DNA from: Streptomyces xiamenensis
Lineage (GTDB): Bacteria; Actinomycetota; Actinomycetes; Streptomycetales; Streptomycetaceae
DNA length: 64,000 nt
NCBI RefSeq assembly: GCF_000993785.3
Contig: NZ_CP009922.3
Coordinates: forward strand, 5,518,001-5,582,000
Reading direction: 5' to 3'
This document shows positions 31,001 to 40,367 of the stretch, one piece after another. The notes below the pieces were generated by a model. It did not search any database, was not told the origin of the DNA, and saw only the letters and a list, made by a program, of their open reading frames with translations. Position 1 is the first letter of the stretch, and each line of letters starts with the position of its first letter. The translations under genes and the position numbers were made by a program.

Positions 31001-32107
31001 CTAGTGCCCGCTGTGGTCGGCGGCCGATCCGTGCGAGCCGCTGTGACCGGCCGTGTCCGCGCCGCCCTCGTCGGCGGTGCCCGCCGCCGTGTGGTGGTGC
31101 TCGTAGTCGGGGATCGTGCCGTCCGGTCGTTTCACCAGCAGCAGTCCGGCCATGCCCATGTCCGAGTGGCTCTGCACGTGGCAGTGGTACATCCACGCGC
31201 CCGGCCCGACCCCCTCGCCGGCGATGATCTGGAAGCCGAAGGAGTCGCCCGGCCCGGTGATCTTGTTGTCCACGATCCTGCTGGTGTCCTCGGGGCCCTC
31301 CAGCAGCCCGGTGCGGTTCTCGGCCCAGCGGTGACCGTGGATGTGGAAGGTGTGGTAGAGCTCGCCGTGGGTGATGGAGATGATCTCCACCCGGTCACCC
31401 ATCGTGACCTCGTAGTCGGCCCCGGCCTTCAGATTGTTCGTCAGCATGTCGTTGAAGACGATGGTGATCGTCTTGTCCGGCAGCACATCGCCCGCGCGCC
31501 GCACCACCAGCGGACCGTACAGGCCGTTGCGCACCCCGGCCGTGCCGTGGTCGGTGCCCACGGTGTGATCGTGATACTGCCAGTAGCCCGCGCTGCCCGA
31601 GCGCCAGGTGCCGTCCGCCCGGCGGCCCGGGGCGTGCGAGCGCCAGGTGTACGTCCGCTTTCCGCCGGGCGGTACGTGGGAGCGGGTCATCCGGGTGCCG
31701 TCGCTGGATATCTCGTAGTCGACGCCGTGCACATGCAGGCTGGCGTCCACGTCCATGAGGTTCTCGACCTCGATGTGCAGCGTGTCGCCCTCGACCATCT
31801 CGATCAGCGGGCCCGGGACCGAGGCCTTGCCCGGCTGGAGGCCGTAGCCCATGCGGCCGTCGGAGAGCCGCTCCAGGTAGAGCTTCATGGTCCGCACCTG
31901 GTTGCGTGCCTGGGCGGTAGGGGCCGTCACCGTCCCGGCCGCGGCCGCGGAGTTCGCGGCCGGGGCCGCGGCTGTCAGTGAGGCGGCGCCGGCCATCGCC
32001 GCGGCACCCCAGAAGAGGGAGCGCCTGCCTGGCCCCCGGCTTGGTCCGGCGGACCCATCGGTCCGGCTTCCGTCGTCGCTTCCGTTACCGCCCGTCACCG
32101 CGTTCAT
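31001..32107 (-). CDS. two-domain small laccase (multicopper oxidase)
   Basis: A 368-residue secreted copper oxidase closely following Streptomyces coelicolor small laccase in sequence (RASL-like [41 protein letters not shown]). It oxidises phenols and other one-electron donors and reduces O2 to water as a homotrimer. Copper-binding His clusters are visible: [18 protein letters not shown] and [13 protein letters not shown] (with the T1 Cys, His and Met). The N terminus has a twin-arginine signal ([18 protein letters not shown]), so export is in folded form by Tat. The C-terminal tail is His-rich. The ATG at 32107 has GGGAG eight bases upstream. It is divergent from the sugar-dehydrogenase operon. 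Confidence 0.96.
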   Translation of the reverse strand: MNAVTGGNGSDDGSRTDGSAGPSRGPGRRSLFWGAAAMAGAASLTAAAPAANSAAAAGTVTAPTAQARNQVRTMKLYLERLSDGRMGYGLQPGKASVPGPLIEMVEGDTLHIEVENLMDVDASLHVHGVDYEISSDGTRMTRSHVPPGGKRTYTWRSHAPGRRADGTWRSGSAGYWQYHDHTVGTDHGTAGVRNGLYGPLVVRRAGDVLPDKTITIVFNDMLTNNLKAGADYEVTMGDRVEIISITHGELYHTFHIHGHRWAENRTGLLEGPEDTSRIVDNKITGPGDSFGFQIIAGEGVGPGAWMYHCHVQSHSDMGMAGLLLVKRPDGTIPDYEHHHTAAGTADEGGADTAGHSGSHGSAADHSGH

Positions 32108-32208
32108 GGGCACAACTCCCTGCAACTGTTGCTACTTCGAGCACGAGCCGCCGGACAACATAGCTCTCGAACGGGACTTTATCCAGATCATGACAAAGTT
32201 TCGACGAG

Positions 32209-32219
32209 TTTGGTCCAAA
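32209..32219. promoter_or_regulatory. TTTGG-T-CCAAA palindrome between laccase and sugar-dehydrogenase operon
   Basis: An 11-base perfect inverted repeat (TTTGG, T, CCAAA) in the 185-base divergent region, about 75 bases before the dehydrogenase ATG. It has the look of a LacI/GntR-type operator, but does not match the DasR consensus I remember. It could control both directions. Confidence 0.35.
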
Positions 32220-32292
32220 GCCCTTGGCGGTGTGGGAACAAGCGTCTACCTTGCTCGCTGACCCGGAACCACCAGTGAGGAGTGGGTGGCAC

Positions 32293-34836
32293 ATGCGGCG
32301 AACACCGCATCACAGTCCCAGGAACTCGGAGCAGGTGCACAGATCCCCCGCGGACGGTCCGGAACGCCGGCCCCGCCGCACGCGGTCCCTACGGATATGG
32401 GCGTCGGCCCTGCTGTCGGGCGTGATGGCGACCGGCGCGCTGTACGCGGTACCCGCGGCCAGCGCCCAGCCCTCCGCCGAGTCCGTCGCACAGGCACTCA
32501 ACCTGCCGCAGCCACCGGGCGGCGACGACGTCCGTGTGCTGATCTTCCACGCGTCCGCCGGTACGGAGTCCCCGACCGTGGACACCGGCATCGCCGCGCT
32601 CGAATCCATCGGGCGCAGCGGGCCCGCCAACCAGCGATTCTCCGTCGAAGCCACGGCCGACGCCTCGGTGTTCACCGACGGCCGCCGGCTCGGCGCCTTC
32701 AACTCCGTGGTCTTCCTCACCGGTGCGGGCGATGTCCTGGACGCCGAGCAGGAACTGGGCCTCCAGGCCTACCTCGCGGCGGGCGGCGGCTTCCTCGGCG
32801 TGCACGACGCGGCCCGTACCGAGCCGTACTCCGACTGGTACGGCGGGCTGATCGGCGCCCGCGCCACCGGGGACAGCGGCTCCACCGCGCAGCGCGCCAC
32901 CGTCGAGGTCGGCGACCGGGTCCACCCGGCCACCGCCGGTCTGCCGCCGGAGTGGAGCCGCCTGGACCGGTGGCTCAACTGGGAGACCAATCCCTCCGGT
33001 GACGTCCACACCGTCGCCCGGGTCCGCGAACTGGACTACCGGCCGGGCGAGTCGGCCAACGGGCCCGACCATCCCATCTCCTGGTGCCAGGACTACGCCG
33101 GCGGCCGTTCCTTCTACACCGCCATGGGCGGCACCGTCGCCTCGTGGGCCGAGGCCGACTTCCGTGACCACCTGCGCGGCGCGCTCACCTGGACCAACCG
33201 GGTGGCCCGTGCCGACTGCCAGGCCACCGTCACCGCCAACTACACGGCCGAGCGGCTGACCCCGCCCAACCAGCCGGGCGAGCACGACCAGATCGGTGAG
33301 CCGCACGGCCTGGTCCCCGCCCCCGACGGCCGGATCTTCTACATCGGACGCGGCGGCGGCCCGGCCGGCTCCTCCGTCATCACCGACTGGAACGACCCGG
33401 ACATCGGCAAGGGCGAGGGCGAGATCCACGTCTACGACCCGCGCACCGGCCAGGCGTCCCTGGTGGGTTCGCTGACCGTCTTCGGCAACAAGGGCGGCGG
33501 CGGCGAACTGGTCAAGACCGAGGAAGGGCTGCTCGGCATCGAGCTCGACCCCCGGTTCGCCACCAACGGCTGGATCTACCTGCACTGGACACCGCACTCG
33601 GAGATCGACCGCGAGCAGCGGACCGCCGAGCGCCGTGTCTCGCGCTTCACCGTCAACCGCTCCACCGGCAGGCTGGACCTGTCCTCGGAGAAGGTGCTGC
33701 TGTCGTGGCCGGTGCAGATCCACAGCTGCTGCCACGCGGGCGGCGGGATGGCGTGGGACTCGCACGAGAACCTCTACATCGCCACCGGTGACACCAACTC
33801 CTCCGGATTCACTAACGGTTACTCGGGCAACAACCCCGAGCCGGTGTTCGCGGGCACCTCCTTCGCGGACGCCCGCCGCACCTCCGGCAACACCAACAAC
33901 CTCAACGGCAAGATCCTGCGCATCCACCCCGAACAGGACGGCACCTACACCCTCCCCGAGGGCAACCTGTTCACCGGCAGGGAGACCGCGGAGGGCGGCG
34001 GCAAGACCAGGGGCGAGATCTACGCGATGGGCGTGCGCAACCCCTCGCGGATCTTCGTCGACCGGCAGACCGACGTGCTCTACGCCGGCTGGGTGGGCCC
34101 CGACGCCTCACAGCCCAGCACCACCTGGGGCCCGGCCAAGTACGAGTCCTTCACCGCCATCACCGCACCCGGCAACTTCGGCTGGCCGTTCTGCATGGGC
34201 AACAACCAGCCCTACCGGGACCGCAACCTGCCCGACCCCTCGCAGCCGCTGGGCTGGTACGACTGCGACGCGCCGCGCAACGAGTCCCCGCACAACGACG
34301 GCCTCGTGAAGCTGCCCCCGGTCACCCCGGTGTCGATCTGGTACGCCCCCAACGGCGGCGGCCCCGACTATCCGCGCAACGCCGACGGCATCCCGTCCTA
34401 CGCCATCGACGACGAGTTCTACCGGCTGCCCTGGGCCAAGGGCGGCGGCCAGGCCGCGATGACAGGACCCGTCTACCGGTACGACGAGGACCGTGCCAGC
34501 GACGTCAAGTGGCCCCGCTACTGGGACGGCAAGTGGTTCATCGGTGACTTCTACGACGGTGTCCAGCCCCGGCACGCGGTCCTGATCGACCCGGACACCA
34601 TCGGCGGGGGCACCCCGCCCAGCCATGTGGAGCCGCTCAAGGAGATCATCCCGGTCGGTCAGGGCGGCATCCGCAACCTGATGGACTGGAAGTTCGCCCC
34701 CGACGGCTCGCTGTACGTCCTGGACTACGGCCGGGGCTTCTTCAACTCCGACAGCGAATCCGCCCTGTGGCGGGTGACCTACTCCGGCGGCGCGCCCACC
34801 CCGGCCGCCTCCGACCTGGTCAGGAAGGGCGACTGA
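32293..34836 (+). CDS. secreted ThuA-domain plus PQQ-type sugar dehydrogenase-like protein
   Basis: An 847-residue exported protein with a Sec signal (LRIWASALLSGVMATGALYAVPAASA). Residues about 80-305 are a ThuA-like domain (VRVLIFHASAGTES, GGGFLGVHDAARTE, ISWCQDYAGGRSFYTAMGG). Residues about 330-840 are a GDH/sorbosone-dehydrogenase beta-propeller: EPHGLVPAPDGRIFYIGRGGG, GLLGIELDPRFATNGWIYLHW, SCCHAGGGMAWDSHENLYIATGD, NLNGKILRIHP and AMGVRNPSRIFVD. The His after the vicinal Cys pair is where soluble glucose dehydrogenase has its catalytic base. An extracellular sugar oxidation or ketosugar-processing role is inferred. Its TGA overlaps the next ATG by one base. Confidence 0.88.
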   Translation: MRRTPHHSPRNSEQVHRSPADGPERRPRRTRSLRIWASALLSGVMATGALYAVPAASAQPSAESVAQALNLPQPPGGDDVRVLIFHASAGTESPTVDTGIAALESIGRSGPANQRFSVEATADASVFTDGRRLGAFNSVVFLTGAGDVLDAEQELGLQAYLAAGGGFLGVHDAARTEPYSDWYGGLIGARATGDSGSTAQRATVEVGDRVHPATAGLPPEWSRLDRWLNWETNPSGDVHTVARVRELDYRPGESANGPDHPISWCQDYAGGRSFYTAMGGTVASWAEADFRDHLRGALTWTNRVARADCQATVTANYTAERLTPPNQPGEHDQIGEPHGLVPAPDGRIFYIGRGGGPAGSSVITDWNDPDIGKGEGEIHVYDPRTGQASLVGSLTVFGNKGGGGELVKTEEGLLGIELDPRFATNGWIYLHWTPHSEIDREQRTAERRVSRFTVNRSTGRLDLSSEKVLLSWPVQIHSCCHAGGGMAWDSHENLYIATGDTNSSGFTNGYSGNNPEPVFAGTSFADARRTSGNTNNLNGKILRIHPEQDGTYTLPEGNLFTGRETAEGGGKTRGEIYAMGVRNPSRIFVDRQTDVLYAGWVGPDASQPSTTWGPAKYESFTAITAPGNFGWPFCMGNNQPYRDRNLPDPSQPLGWYDCDAPRNESPHNDGLVKLPPVTPVSIWYAPNGGGPDYPRNADGIPSYAIDDEFYRLPWAKGGGQAAMTGPVYRYDEDRASDVKWPRYWDGKWFIGDFYDGVQPRHAVLIDPDTIGGGTPPSHVEPLKEIIPVGQGGIRNLMDWKFAPDGSLYVLDYGRGFFNSDSESALWRVTYSGGAPTPAASDLVRKGD

Positions 34837-37052
34837 TGAGACGACGCACACGCCTTGACAGCCGCACCCTGTGGACCGCGCTGCTCACCTCGATGGCCCT
34901 GCTGCTGGGGCTCACCTCGGCCGCCGCCCTCGGCGGACCGGGGGAGGAGCGGGCGGTGGCGGCGGAGCAGACGCTGCGCTGGACGGCGGACGGCGGGATG
35001 GACGCCTTCACCTCGGCGCCGCAGACCGCGGTGGCCGGGCCGGCGACCATCGTCTTCGAGAACAGCGTGGCCACCGGCAACGACATCGCGATGCCGCACA
35101 CGCTCACCTTCGACACCAGCAACCCCGAGTTCAACAACGACGTCGACCTCAACATCCTGGCCAACCCGACCGACAACAACGGCGGTCTGCACACCGCCGA
35201 GGTGGTCCTCACCCCGGGCGTCTACCGCTACTACTGCGCGATCCCGGGCCACGGCGCCATGCAGGGCACCCTGGTGGTGACCGAGGACGACGGCGAGGAC
35301 GTCACCGCACCCGAGGTCACCGCCTCGGTGGACGGCGTGCGCAACGACGACGGCGCGTTCTTCGGCTCGGCCACCGTGACCCTGGAGGCCACCGACGCCG
35401 GTTCCGGCGTGGCGAGCGTGGAGTTCGCCGAGGGCGCCGACGGGGAGTGGCAGCCGTACGCCGACCCGGTCGTGGTGGACCGGGTCGGTGACCACGTGCT
35501 GCGCTACCGCGCCACCGACGTGGCCGGCAACGTGTCGGAGCCGGGCACGGTGGAGTTCACCGTGGTCGAGCCGCCGACCGACGACACCGAGCCGCCGGAG
35601 ACCTCGGCGACGGTGAGCGGTGACCAGAACGAGGACGGCGACTACCTCGGCATGGCCACCGTCACGGTGACCGCCTCCGACGCCGGCTCCGGCGTCAACT
35701 CCATCGAGTACGCCCGGGGCGCCGACGGCGCGTGGCAGGAGTACACCGGGCCGGTGATGGTCCACGACCTCGGCAGCCACGTGCTGCGCTACCGCGCCAC
35801 CGACCGGGCCGGCAACGTCTCGCAGGAGCAGAGTGTCGAGTTCACCGTCGTGGAGGTCGTGGAGGAGGACGTGACCGCGCCCGAGGTCTCGGCCTCGGTG
35901 TCCGGCAACATCAACTCCTCGGGCTCGTACATCGGGTACGCCCAGGTGACGATCGAGGCCACCGACGAGGAGTCGGGCGTCGAACTGGTGGAGTACTCGC
36001 TGGACGGCGGTCCCTACCTGGAGTACGGGCGTCCGGTGATCGTGGACGGCGTCGGACGGCACACCGTCTCCTACCGGGCCACCGATGCCGCGGGCAACAC
36101 CTCGCAGGCCGGGGAGGTCGTCTTCACCGTCGCCCGCGGCGGTGGCGTCCCCGCGCCCAACTGCGCCGAGTTCGACGAGCGCCGCACGGTGTTCGTCGGC
36201 GAGGTGAACACCGGGGTGCCCAACCGGATCACCGAGACCCGCTGCCGCATCAACGAGCGGATCGAGGACGAGAAGGACTGGTCCTCGCACGCGCTGTTCC
36301 TCAAGCACGTGGACACGGTCGTCGGTCAGCTGCTGGAGGAGGGTGTCATCGACGAGCGCGAGTCCGGGCTGATCAAGCAGGCCGCGCGTGACTCGGGCAT
36401 CGGTACCCCGGGCAACACCGAGGGCTACCGCAGCCTGTTCGACGGCAGCCAGGAGAGCTTCGAGCGCTGGCAGCAGGTCGGCGGCGGCGCCTTCGGGCTC
36501 TCCGAGGACAACGCCATGACCAGCAGCAGCGACGTGCCGGGCATGGGCATGCTGTGGTTCCCGGAGCGGCAGTACGAGAACTTCTCGCTGAAGCTCCAGT
36601 GGCGCGACGACGCCCCCGACGGACTGCTCACCAACGGCGGGGTGTTCGTCCGGTTCCCGGACGTGCACGGCCATCCGGAGGAGAGCCGGCCGGAGTGGGT
36701 GGCGATCAACTACGGTCACGAGATCCAGATCTATGACCGGCCCACCGGCGATCTGTACAAGACCGGTTCGGTCTACGGCTTCGACCGGGTCGGTCTCGGC
36801 GGTGCCGGGGTGACCCCGAAGGGCACCTGGAACGACTACGAGATCCGGGTCATCGGGCAGTCCTACGAGATCTACCGCAACGGCGTTCTCATCAACGAGT
36901 TCGAGAACGTCCGCGGTCTGGCCTTCGAGCCGCCGCGTGGCGGGGACCCGGGCAGCAACGGACGGCGCAACGCCTCCGGCTATGTCGGCCTCCAGGTCCA
37001 CGGCGCCGACGACGTGGTCTCCTACCGGGACATCCGCATCAAGGAGCTGTGA
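34836..37052 (+). CDS. secreted cupredoxin, Ig-like repeats and DUF1080 (3-keto-glycoside hydrolase-like) protein
   Basis: A 738-residue exported protein. After a signal peptide (to about 43), residues about 48-150 form a cupredoxin domain with a type 1 copper site: His in AMPHTLTF and Cys, His, Met in YYCAIPGHGAMQG. Three tandem Ig-like repeats of about 97 residues follow (each TAPE-x-SASV ... ATDxAGNxS ... VEFTV, about 155-445), then a linker with NCAEFDERRTVF. Residues about 545-738 are DUF1080/LamG-like: GYRSLFDGSQESFERWQQVGG, GVFVRFPD, EIQIYDRPTGDLYKTGSVYG and YVGLQVHG. DUF1080 members include 3-keto-disaccharide hydrolases. It is coupled to the dehydrogenase (TGATG) and ends at a UUCG-loop terminator. 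Confidence 0.9.
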   Translation: MRRRTRLDSRTLWTALLTSMALLLGLTSAAALGGPGEERAVAAEQTLRWTADGGMDAFTSAPQTAVAGPATIVFENSVATGNDIAMPHTLTFDTSNPEFNNDVDLNILANPTDNNGGLHTAEVVLTPGVYRYYCAIPGHGAMQGTLVVTEDDGEDVTAPEVTASVDGVRNDDGAFFGSATVTLEATDAGSGVASVEFAEGADGEWQPYADPVVVDRVGDHVLRYRATDVAGNVSEPGTVEFTVVEPPTDDTEPPETSATVSGDQNEDGDYLGMATVTVTASDAGSGVNSIEYARGADGAWQEYTGPVMVHDLGSHVLRYRATDRAGNVSQEQSVEFTVVEVVEEDVTAPEVSASVSGNINSSGSYIGYAQVTIEATDEESGVELVEYSLDGGPYLEYGRPVIVDGVGRHTVSYRATDAAGNTSQAGEVVFTVARGGGVPAPNCAEFDERRTVFVGEVNTGVPNRITETRCRINERIEDEKDWSSHALFLKHVDTVVGQLLEEGVIDERESGLIKQAARDSGIGTPGNTEGYRSLFDGSQESFERWQQVGGGAFGLSEDNAMTSSSDVPGMGMLWFPERQYENFSLKLQWRDDAPDGLLTNGGVFVRFPDVHGHPEESRPEWVAINYGHEIQIYDRPTGDLYKTGSVYGFDRVGLGGAGVTPKGTWNDYEIRVIGQSYEIYRNGVLINEFENVRGLAFEPPRGGDPGSNGRRNASGYVGLQVHGADDVVSYRDIRIKEL

Positions 37053-37073
37053 GCCGCTCACCGCAATGACCTC

Positions 37074-37103
37074 GGGGTCGGTCGCCTTCGGGCGGCCGAC
37101 CCC
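37074..37103 (+). terminator. UUCG-loop hairpin after the DUF1080 gene
   Basis: GGGGTCGGTCGCC, TTCG, GGCGGCCGACCCC: a 13-bp stem with one G-U pair and a UUCG tetraloop, 21 bases after the stop codon. It separates this operon from the iron-uptake operon beginning at 37178. Confidence 0.8.
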
Positions 37104-37133
37104 TTGGCTGTCGCCCCGGGACACTCGCGTAAC

Positions 37134-37152
37134 ATAGGTAAGGCATACCTAA
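37134..37152 (+). promoter_or_regulatory. iron box upstream of the second siderophore uptake operon
   Basis: ATAGGTAAGGCATACCTAA, matching 15 of 19 bases of the DtxR/IdeR consensus as I remember it, with symmetric AGGTA and TACCT arms. It ends 25 bases before the ATG of the binding-protein gene. Confidence 0.8.
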
Positions 37153-37177
37153 GTTTGTGGAGCGGAGTGTCTTTGTC

Positions 37178-38233
37178 ATGCGTTCATACCGGGTCTGGGC
37201 GGCGGTCGCGGCAGCGGCTGTCGCGCTGAGTCTCAGCGCCTGCGGCGCCTCCGACGACGGAGCGGACGACGCCGCCGACAAGGGCGGGAACACGGAGAAC
37301 GGCGCGTCCGGCGCGTTCCCGATCACCATCGAACACGCCCTGGGCACCACGACGATCCCTCAGAAGCCCGAGCGCGTCGCCACCGTCGCCTGGGCCAACC
37401 ACGAGGTGCCGCTGGCCCTGGGCGTCGTCCCGGTGGGCATGGCCGCCGCCAACTTCGGCGACGACGACGGCGACGGCGTCCTGCCGTGGGTCACCGAGAA
37501 GCTCGACGAGCTCGGTGCCGAGACCCCGGTGCTCTTCGACGAGAACGACGGCATCGACTTCGAGTCCGTCGCCGACACCAACCCCGACGTCATCCTCGCC
37601 TCCTACTCGGGGCTGACGCAGCGGGACTACGACACCCTCAGCGACATCGCCCCGGTCATCGCCTACCCGGAGGCTCCCTGGGCCACGTCCTGGCGCGACA
37701 TCATCAAGCTCAACAGCGAGGCCATCGGCCTGGGCGCCGAGGGCGAGGCGCTGATCGCCGACCTGGAGCGGGAGATCAGCGACACCGTCGCCGGCTACCC
37801 GCAGCTGACCGGCAAGTCGGTGATGTTCATGACCCACATCGACCCGACCGACGTGAGCCAGATCGGCTTCTACACCGCGCACGACACCCGCGCCCTCTTC
37901 TTCGAGGACCTCGGCCTGCGGACCCCCGGCAGCATCGCCGAACTCTCCGCCGGAACCGACCAGTTCGCGCTGACCCAGAGCGCCGAGCAGATCCAGGTCT
38001 TCGACGACGTGGACATCATCACCGGCTACGGCGACGAGGAGGGCGAGCTGTTCGGGATCGTCCAGCAGGACCCGCTGCTCTCGAAGATCCCCGCCGTCGA
38101 GCGCGGTTCCGTGGCCTTCCTGCCCGGCAGCACGCCGCTGGCCACCGCCGCCAACCCCACCCCGCTGTCCATCTCGTGGGTGCTGGACGACTACGCCGCC
38201 CTGCTCGCCGAGGCCGCGGACAAGGTGGAATGA
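37178..38233 (+). CDS. iron-siderophore ABC transporter substrate-binding lipoprotein (second system)
   Basis: A 351-residue lipoprotein with a short basic start, the lipobox LSAC (Cys about 24) and an Asp-rich linker. The mature part is the FecB-type binding fold: FPITIEHALGTTTIPQKPERVATVAWANHEVPLALG, ILASYSGLTQRDYDTLSDIAPVIAYPEAPW and RLSISWVLDDY-like LSISWVLDDYAAL at the end. It captures a ferric siderophore. The ATG at 37178 has GGAG upstream and is the only start that gives a proper signal. An iron box precedes it. The stop overlaps the permease ATG (ATGA). It is clearly related to the binding protein at 18792-19847 but differs enough to suggest another siderophore. Confidence 0.95.
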   Translation: MRSYRVWAAVAAAAVALSLSACGASDDGADDAADKGGNTENGASGAFPITIEHALGTTTIPQKPERVATVAWANHEVPLALGVVPVGMAAANFGDDDGDGVLPWVTEKLDELGAETPVLFDENDGIDFESVADTNPDVILASYSGLTQRDYDTLSDIAPVIAYPEAPWATSWRDIIKLNSEAIGLGAEGEALIADLEREISDTVAGYPQLTGKSVMFMTHIDPTDVSQIGFYTAHDTRALFFEDLGLRTPGSIAELSAGTDQFALTQSAEQIQVFDDVDIITGYGDEEGELFGIVQQDPLLSKIPAVERGSVAFLPGSTPLATAANPTPLSISWVLDDYAALLAEAADKVE

Positions 38234-39273
38234 CGGCCGTCACCACCCGGAACACGCCGGACGCCGACCTCGCTCGGCGTCCGGCCCATGTCCGGGGTCT
38301 GTGGATCGCCGCCGCCCTGGCCCTCCTGGTCCTCGCCATGGCCGCCTCGGTGGCCCTGGGCGCCCGGGACGTGGGCTGGTCCGACATCGTCGCGGGCCTC
38401 GGCGGCGCCGAGAGCACCCTCGGCGAGGCCGCCGTCAAGAAGCGGGTGCCGCGCACCCTGCTGGCCATGACGGTCGGCGCGGCCCTCGCCCTGGCCGGCG
38501 CCGTCATGCAGGGCGTGACCCGCAACCCGCTGGCCGACCCGGGCATCCTCGGCGTCAACATGGGTGCCTCGCTCGCCATCGTCACCGGCGTCGCCTTCTT
38601 CGGCCTGACCTCTCCCACCAGCTACATCTGGATCGCCATCGCGGGCGCCGCCGCCACCGCGCTGTTCGTCTACGCCATCGGTTCGATGGGGCGGGGCGGG
38701 CCCACCCCGCTCAAGCTCGCGCTGTCCGGGGCGGCCGTCTCCGCCGCGCTCGCCTCCCTGGTCACCGCCGTCATGCTGCCGCGCAACGACATCGCCGGCA
38801 CCTTCCGGATGTGGCAGATCGGCGGCGTCGGCGGAGCCTCCTTCGACAAGCTCGGCCAGGTGGCACCGTTCCTCGCCGTGGGGTTCGCCCTGTGTCTGCT
38901 GTCCGCCCGCCGCCTGAACTCCCTGGCGCTGGGCGACGAACTGGCCGCCGGGCTGGGCGAGAACGTCGCCGCGACCCGGGCTCTCTCCGCTCTGGGCGCC
39001 ATCCTGCTGTGCGGCGCGGCCACGGCCGTCGCCGGCCCGATCGGATTCGTGGGCCTGGTCGTGCCCCATCTGTGCCGGCTGCTGGTCGGTGTCGACCACC
39101 GCTGGCTGCTGCCGCTCGCCGCGCTGCTGGGCGCCGCCCTGCTCACCGCCGCCGACGTGGTCGGCCGCATCGTGAACCGGCCCTCGGAGATCGACGTCGG
39201 CATTGTGACGGCCCTGATCGGCGCGCCCTTCTTCATCTACATCGTCCGCCGACAGAAAGTACGAGCCCTGTGA
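38230..39273 (+). CDS. FecCD-family siderophore permease (second system, first subunit)
   Basis: A 347-residue polytopic permease. Family landmarks are LALAGAVMQGVTRNPLADPGILGVNMGAS, RRLNSLALGDELAAGLG and AGPIGFVGLVVPHLCRLLVG. It is coupled to the binding protein upstream (ATGA) and to the second permease downstream (GTGA). The two permeases should form a heterodimeric channel for the same ferric siderophore. Confidence 0.95.
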   Translation: MTAVTTRNTPDADLARRPAHVRGLWIAAALALLVLAMAASVALGARDVGWSDIVAGLGGAESTLGEAAVKKRVPRTLLAMTVGAALALAGAVMQGVTRNPLADPGILGVNMGASLAIVTGVAFFGLTSPTSYIWIAIAGAAATALFVYAIGSMGRGGPTPLKLALSGAAVSAALASLVTAVMLPRNDIAGTFRMWQIGGVGGASFDKLGQVAPFLAVGFALCLLSARRLNSLALGDELAAGLGENVAATRALSALGAILLCGAATAVAGPIGFVGLVVPHLCRLLVGVDHRWLLPLAALLGAALLTAADVVGRIVNRPSEIDVGIVTALIGAPFFIYIVRRQKVRAL

Positions 39274-40295
39274 CCCTTCAGGCCATGGCCGAGGGCCGGA
39301 TCCGCCGCGCGAACCGGCGGCGCGCCACCATCGCCGTCCTCGTGGCTCTCGTCGTCAGCGCGTTCGCGATCAGCCTGATGTTCGGCAAGACCTCCTACCC
39401 GCCGGACGCGGTGTGGCGGGTGATCCTGGGCGAGCAGGTCCCGGGTGCGTCCTTCACCGTCGGCCGGCTGCGGCTGCCCCGTGCGGTGCTCGCCGTCCTC
39501 GTCGGGCTGTGCTTCGGTCTGGGCGGTGTCACCTTCCAGACGATGCTGCGCAACCCGCTGGCCAGCCCCGACATCATCGGCATCAGCACCGGGGCGAGCG
39601 CGGCGGCCGCCTTCGCGATCGTCGTGCTCTCGCTCAACGAGGTCGGGGTCTCCGTCTTCGCGATCACCGGTGGCCTGCTGGTCGCCCTGGCGGTGTACAC
39701 CCTGTCCTTCAAGGACGGGGTGGCGGGCTCGCGGCTCATCCTGATCGGCATCGGCATCGCCGCCATGCTGGAGAGCCTCACCGCCTACATCCTCAGCCGG
39801 GCGGGGGAGTGGGATCTCCAGGAGGCGATGCGCTGGCTGACCGGCAGCCTCAACGGCTCCAGCTGGACGGAGGTGGTGCCGGTCCTGATCGCGCTGGCCG
39901 TCCTGGGGCCCGTTCTGCTGGGGCAATCGCGCGGCCTGTCCACGATGCAGCTGGGCGACGACACCGCCGCGGCCCTCGGCGTGCGCGTCGAGCGCACCCG
40001 GATCATCGCCATCGTCGCGGCGGTGGGCCTGATCGCCTTCGCCACCGCCGCCGCCGGACCGATCGCCTTCGTGGCGTTCCTGTCCGGCCCGATCGCCGCC
40101 CGTCTGGTGGGGCCCGGCCACTCCCTGCTGGTGCCCGCCGCCCTCATCGGCGCGCTGCTGGTGCTGGTCGCCGACTTCTGCGGCCAGTTCGCGTTCGGCA
40201 CCCGCTACCCGGTCGGTGTCGTCACCGGCGTGCTGGGCGCCCCGTACCTCATCTACCTCATCATCCGCACCCACCGTGCGGGCGGTTCCCTGTAG
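39270..40295 (+). CDS. FecCD-family siderophore permease (second system, second subunit)
   Basis: A 341-residue polytopic permease with LGGVTFQTMLRNPLASPDIIGISTGASAAAAF, LSTMQLGDDTAAALGVRVERTR and AGPIAFVAFLSGPIAARLVG. The start is GTG 39270, overlapping the preceding stop. It is the last gene of the operon: no ATPase gene follows. The next gene is the convergent MFS exporter. The system must borrow an ATPase encoded elsewhere, possibly the FecE-type protein at 15778-16647. Confidence 0.94.
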   Translation: MTLQAMAEGRIRRANRRRATIAVLVALVVSAFAISLMFGKTSYPPDAVWRVILGEQVPGASFTVGRLRLPRAVLAVLVGLCFGLGGVTFQTMLRNPLASPDIIGISTGASAAAAFAIVVLSLNEVGVSVFAITGGLLVALAVYTLSFKDGVAGSRLILIGIGIAAMLESLTAYILSRAGEWDLQEAMRWLTGSLNGSSWTEVVPVLIALAVLGPVLLGQSRGLSTMQLGDDTAAALGVRVERTRIIAIVAAVGLIAFATAAAGPIAFVAFLSGPIAARLVGPGHSLLVPAALIGALLVLVADFCGQFAFGTRYPVGVVTGVLGAPYLIYLIIRTHRAGGSL

Positions 40296-40367
40296 CCGCC
40301 CGGCGCGGCGTCGGTCCGTCTCCCGCGCGGGCCCGGTACGGGGCCAGGGCCGGCCGTCCGCCCCCTC

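Noticed and set aside
40296-40367. Terminator between the second permease and the MFS gene
   Set aside because: Only a 5-bp GC stem (GGCCC/GGGCC) can be found in this convergent gap; too weak to call.
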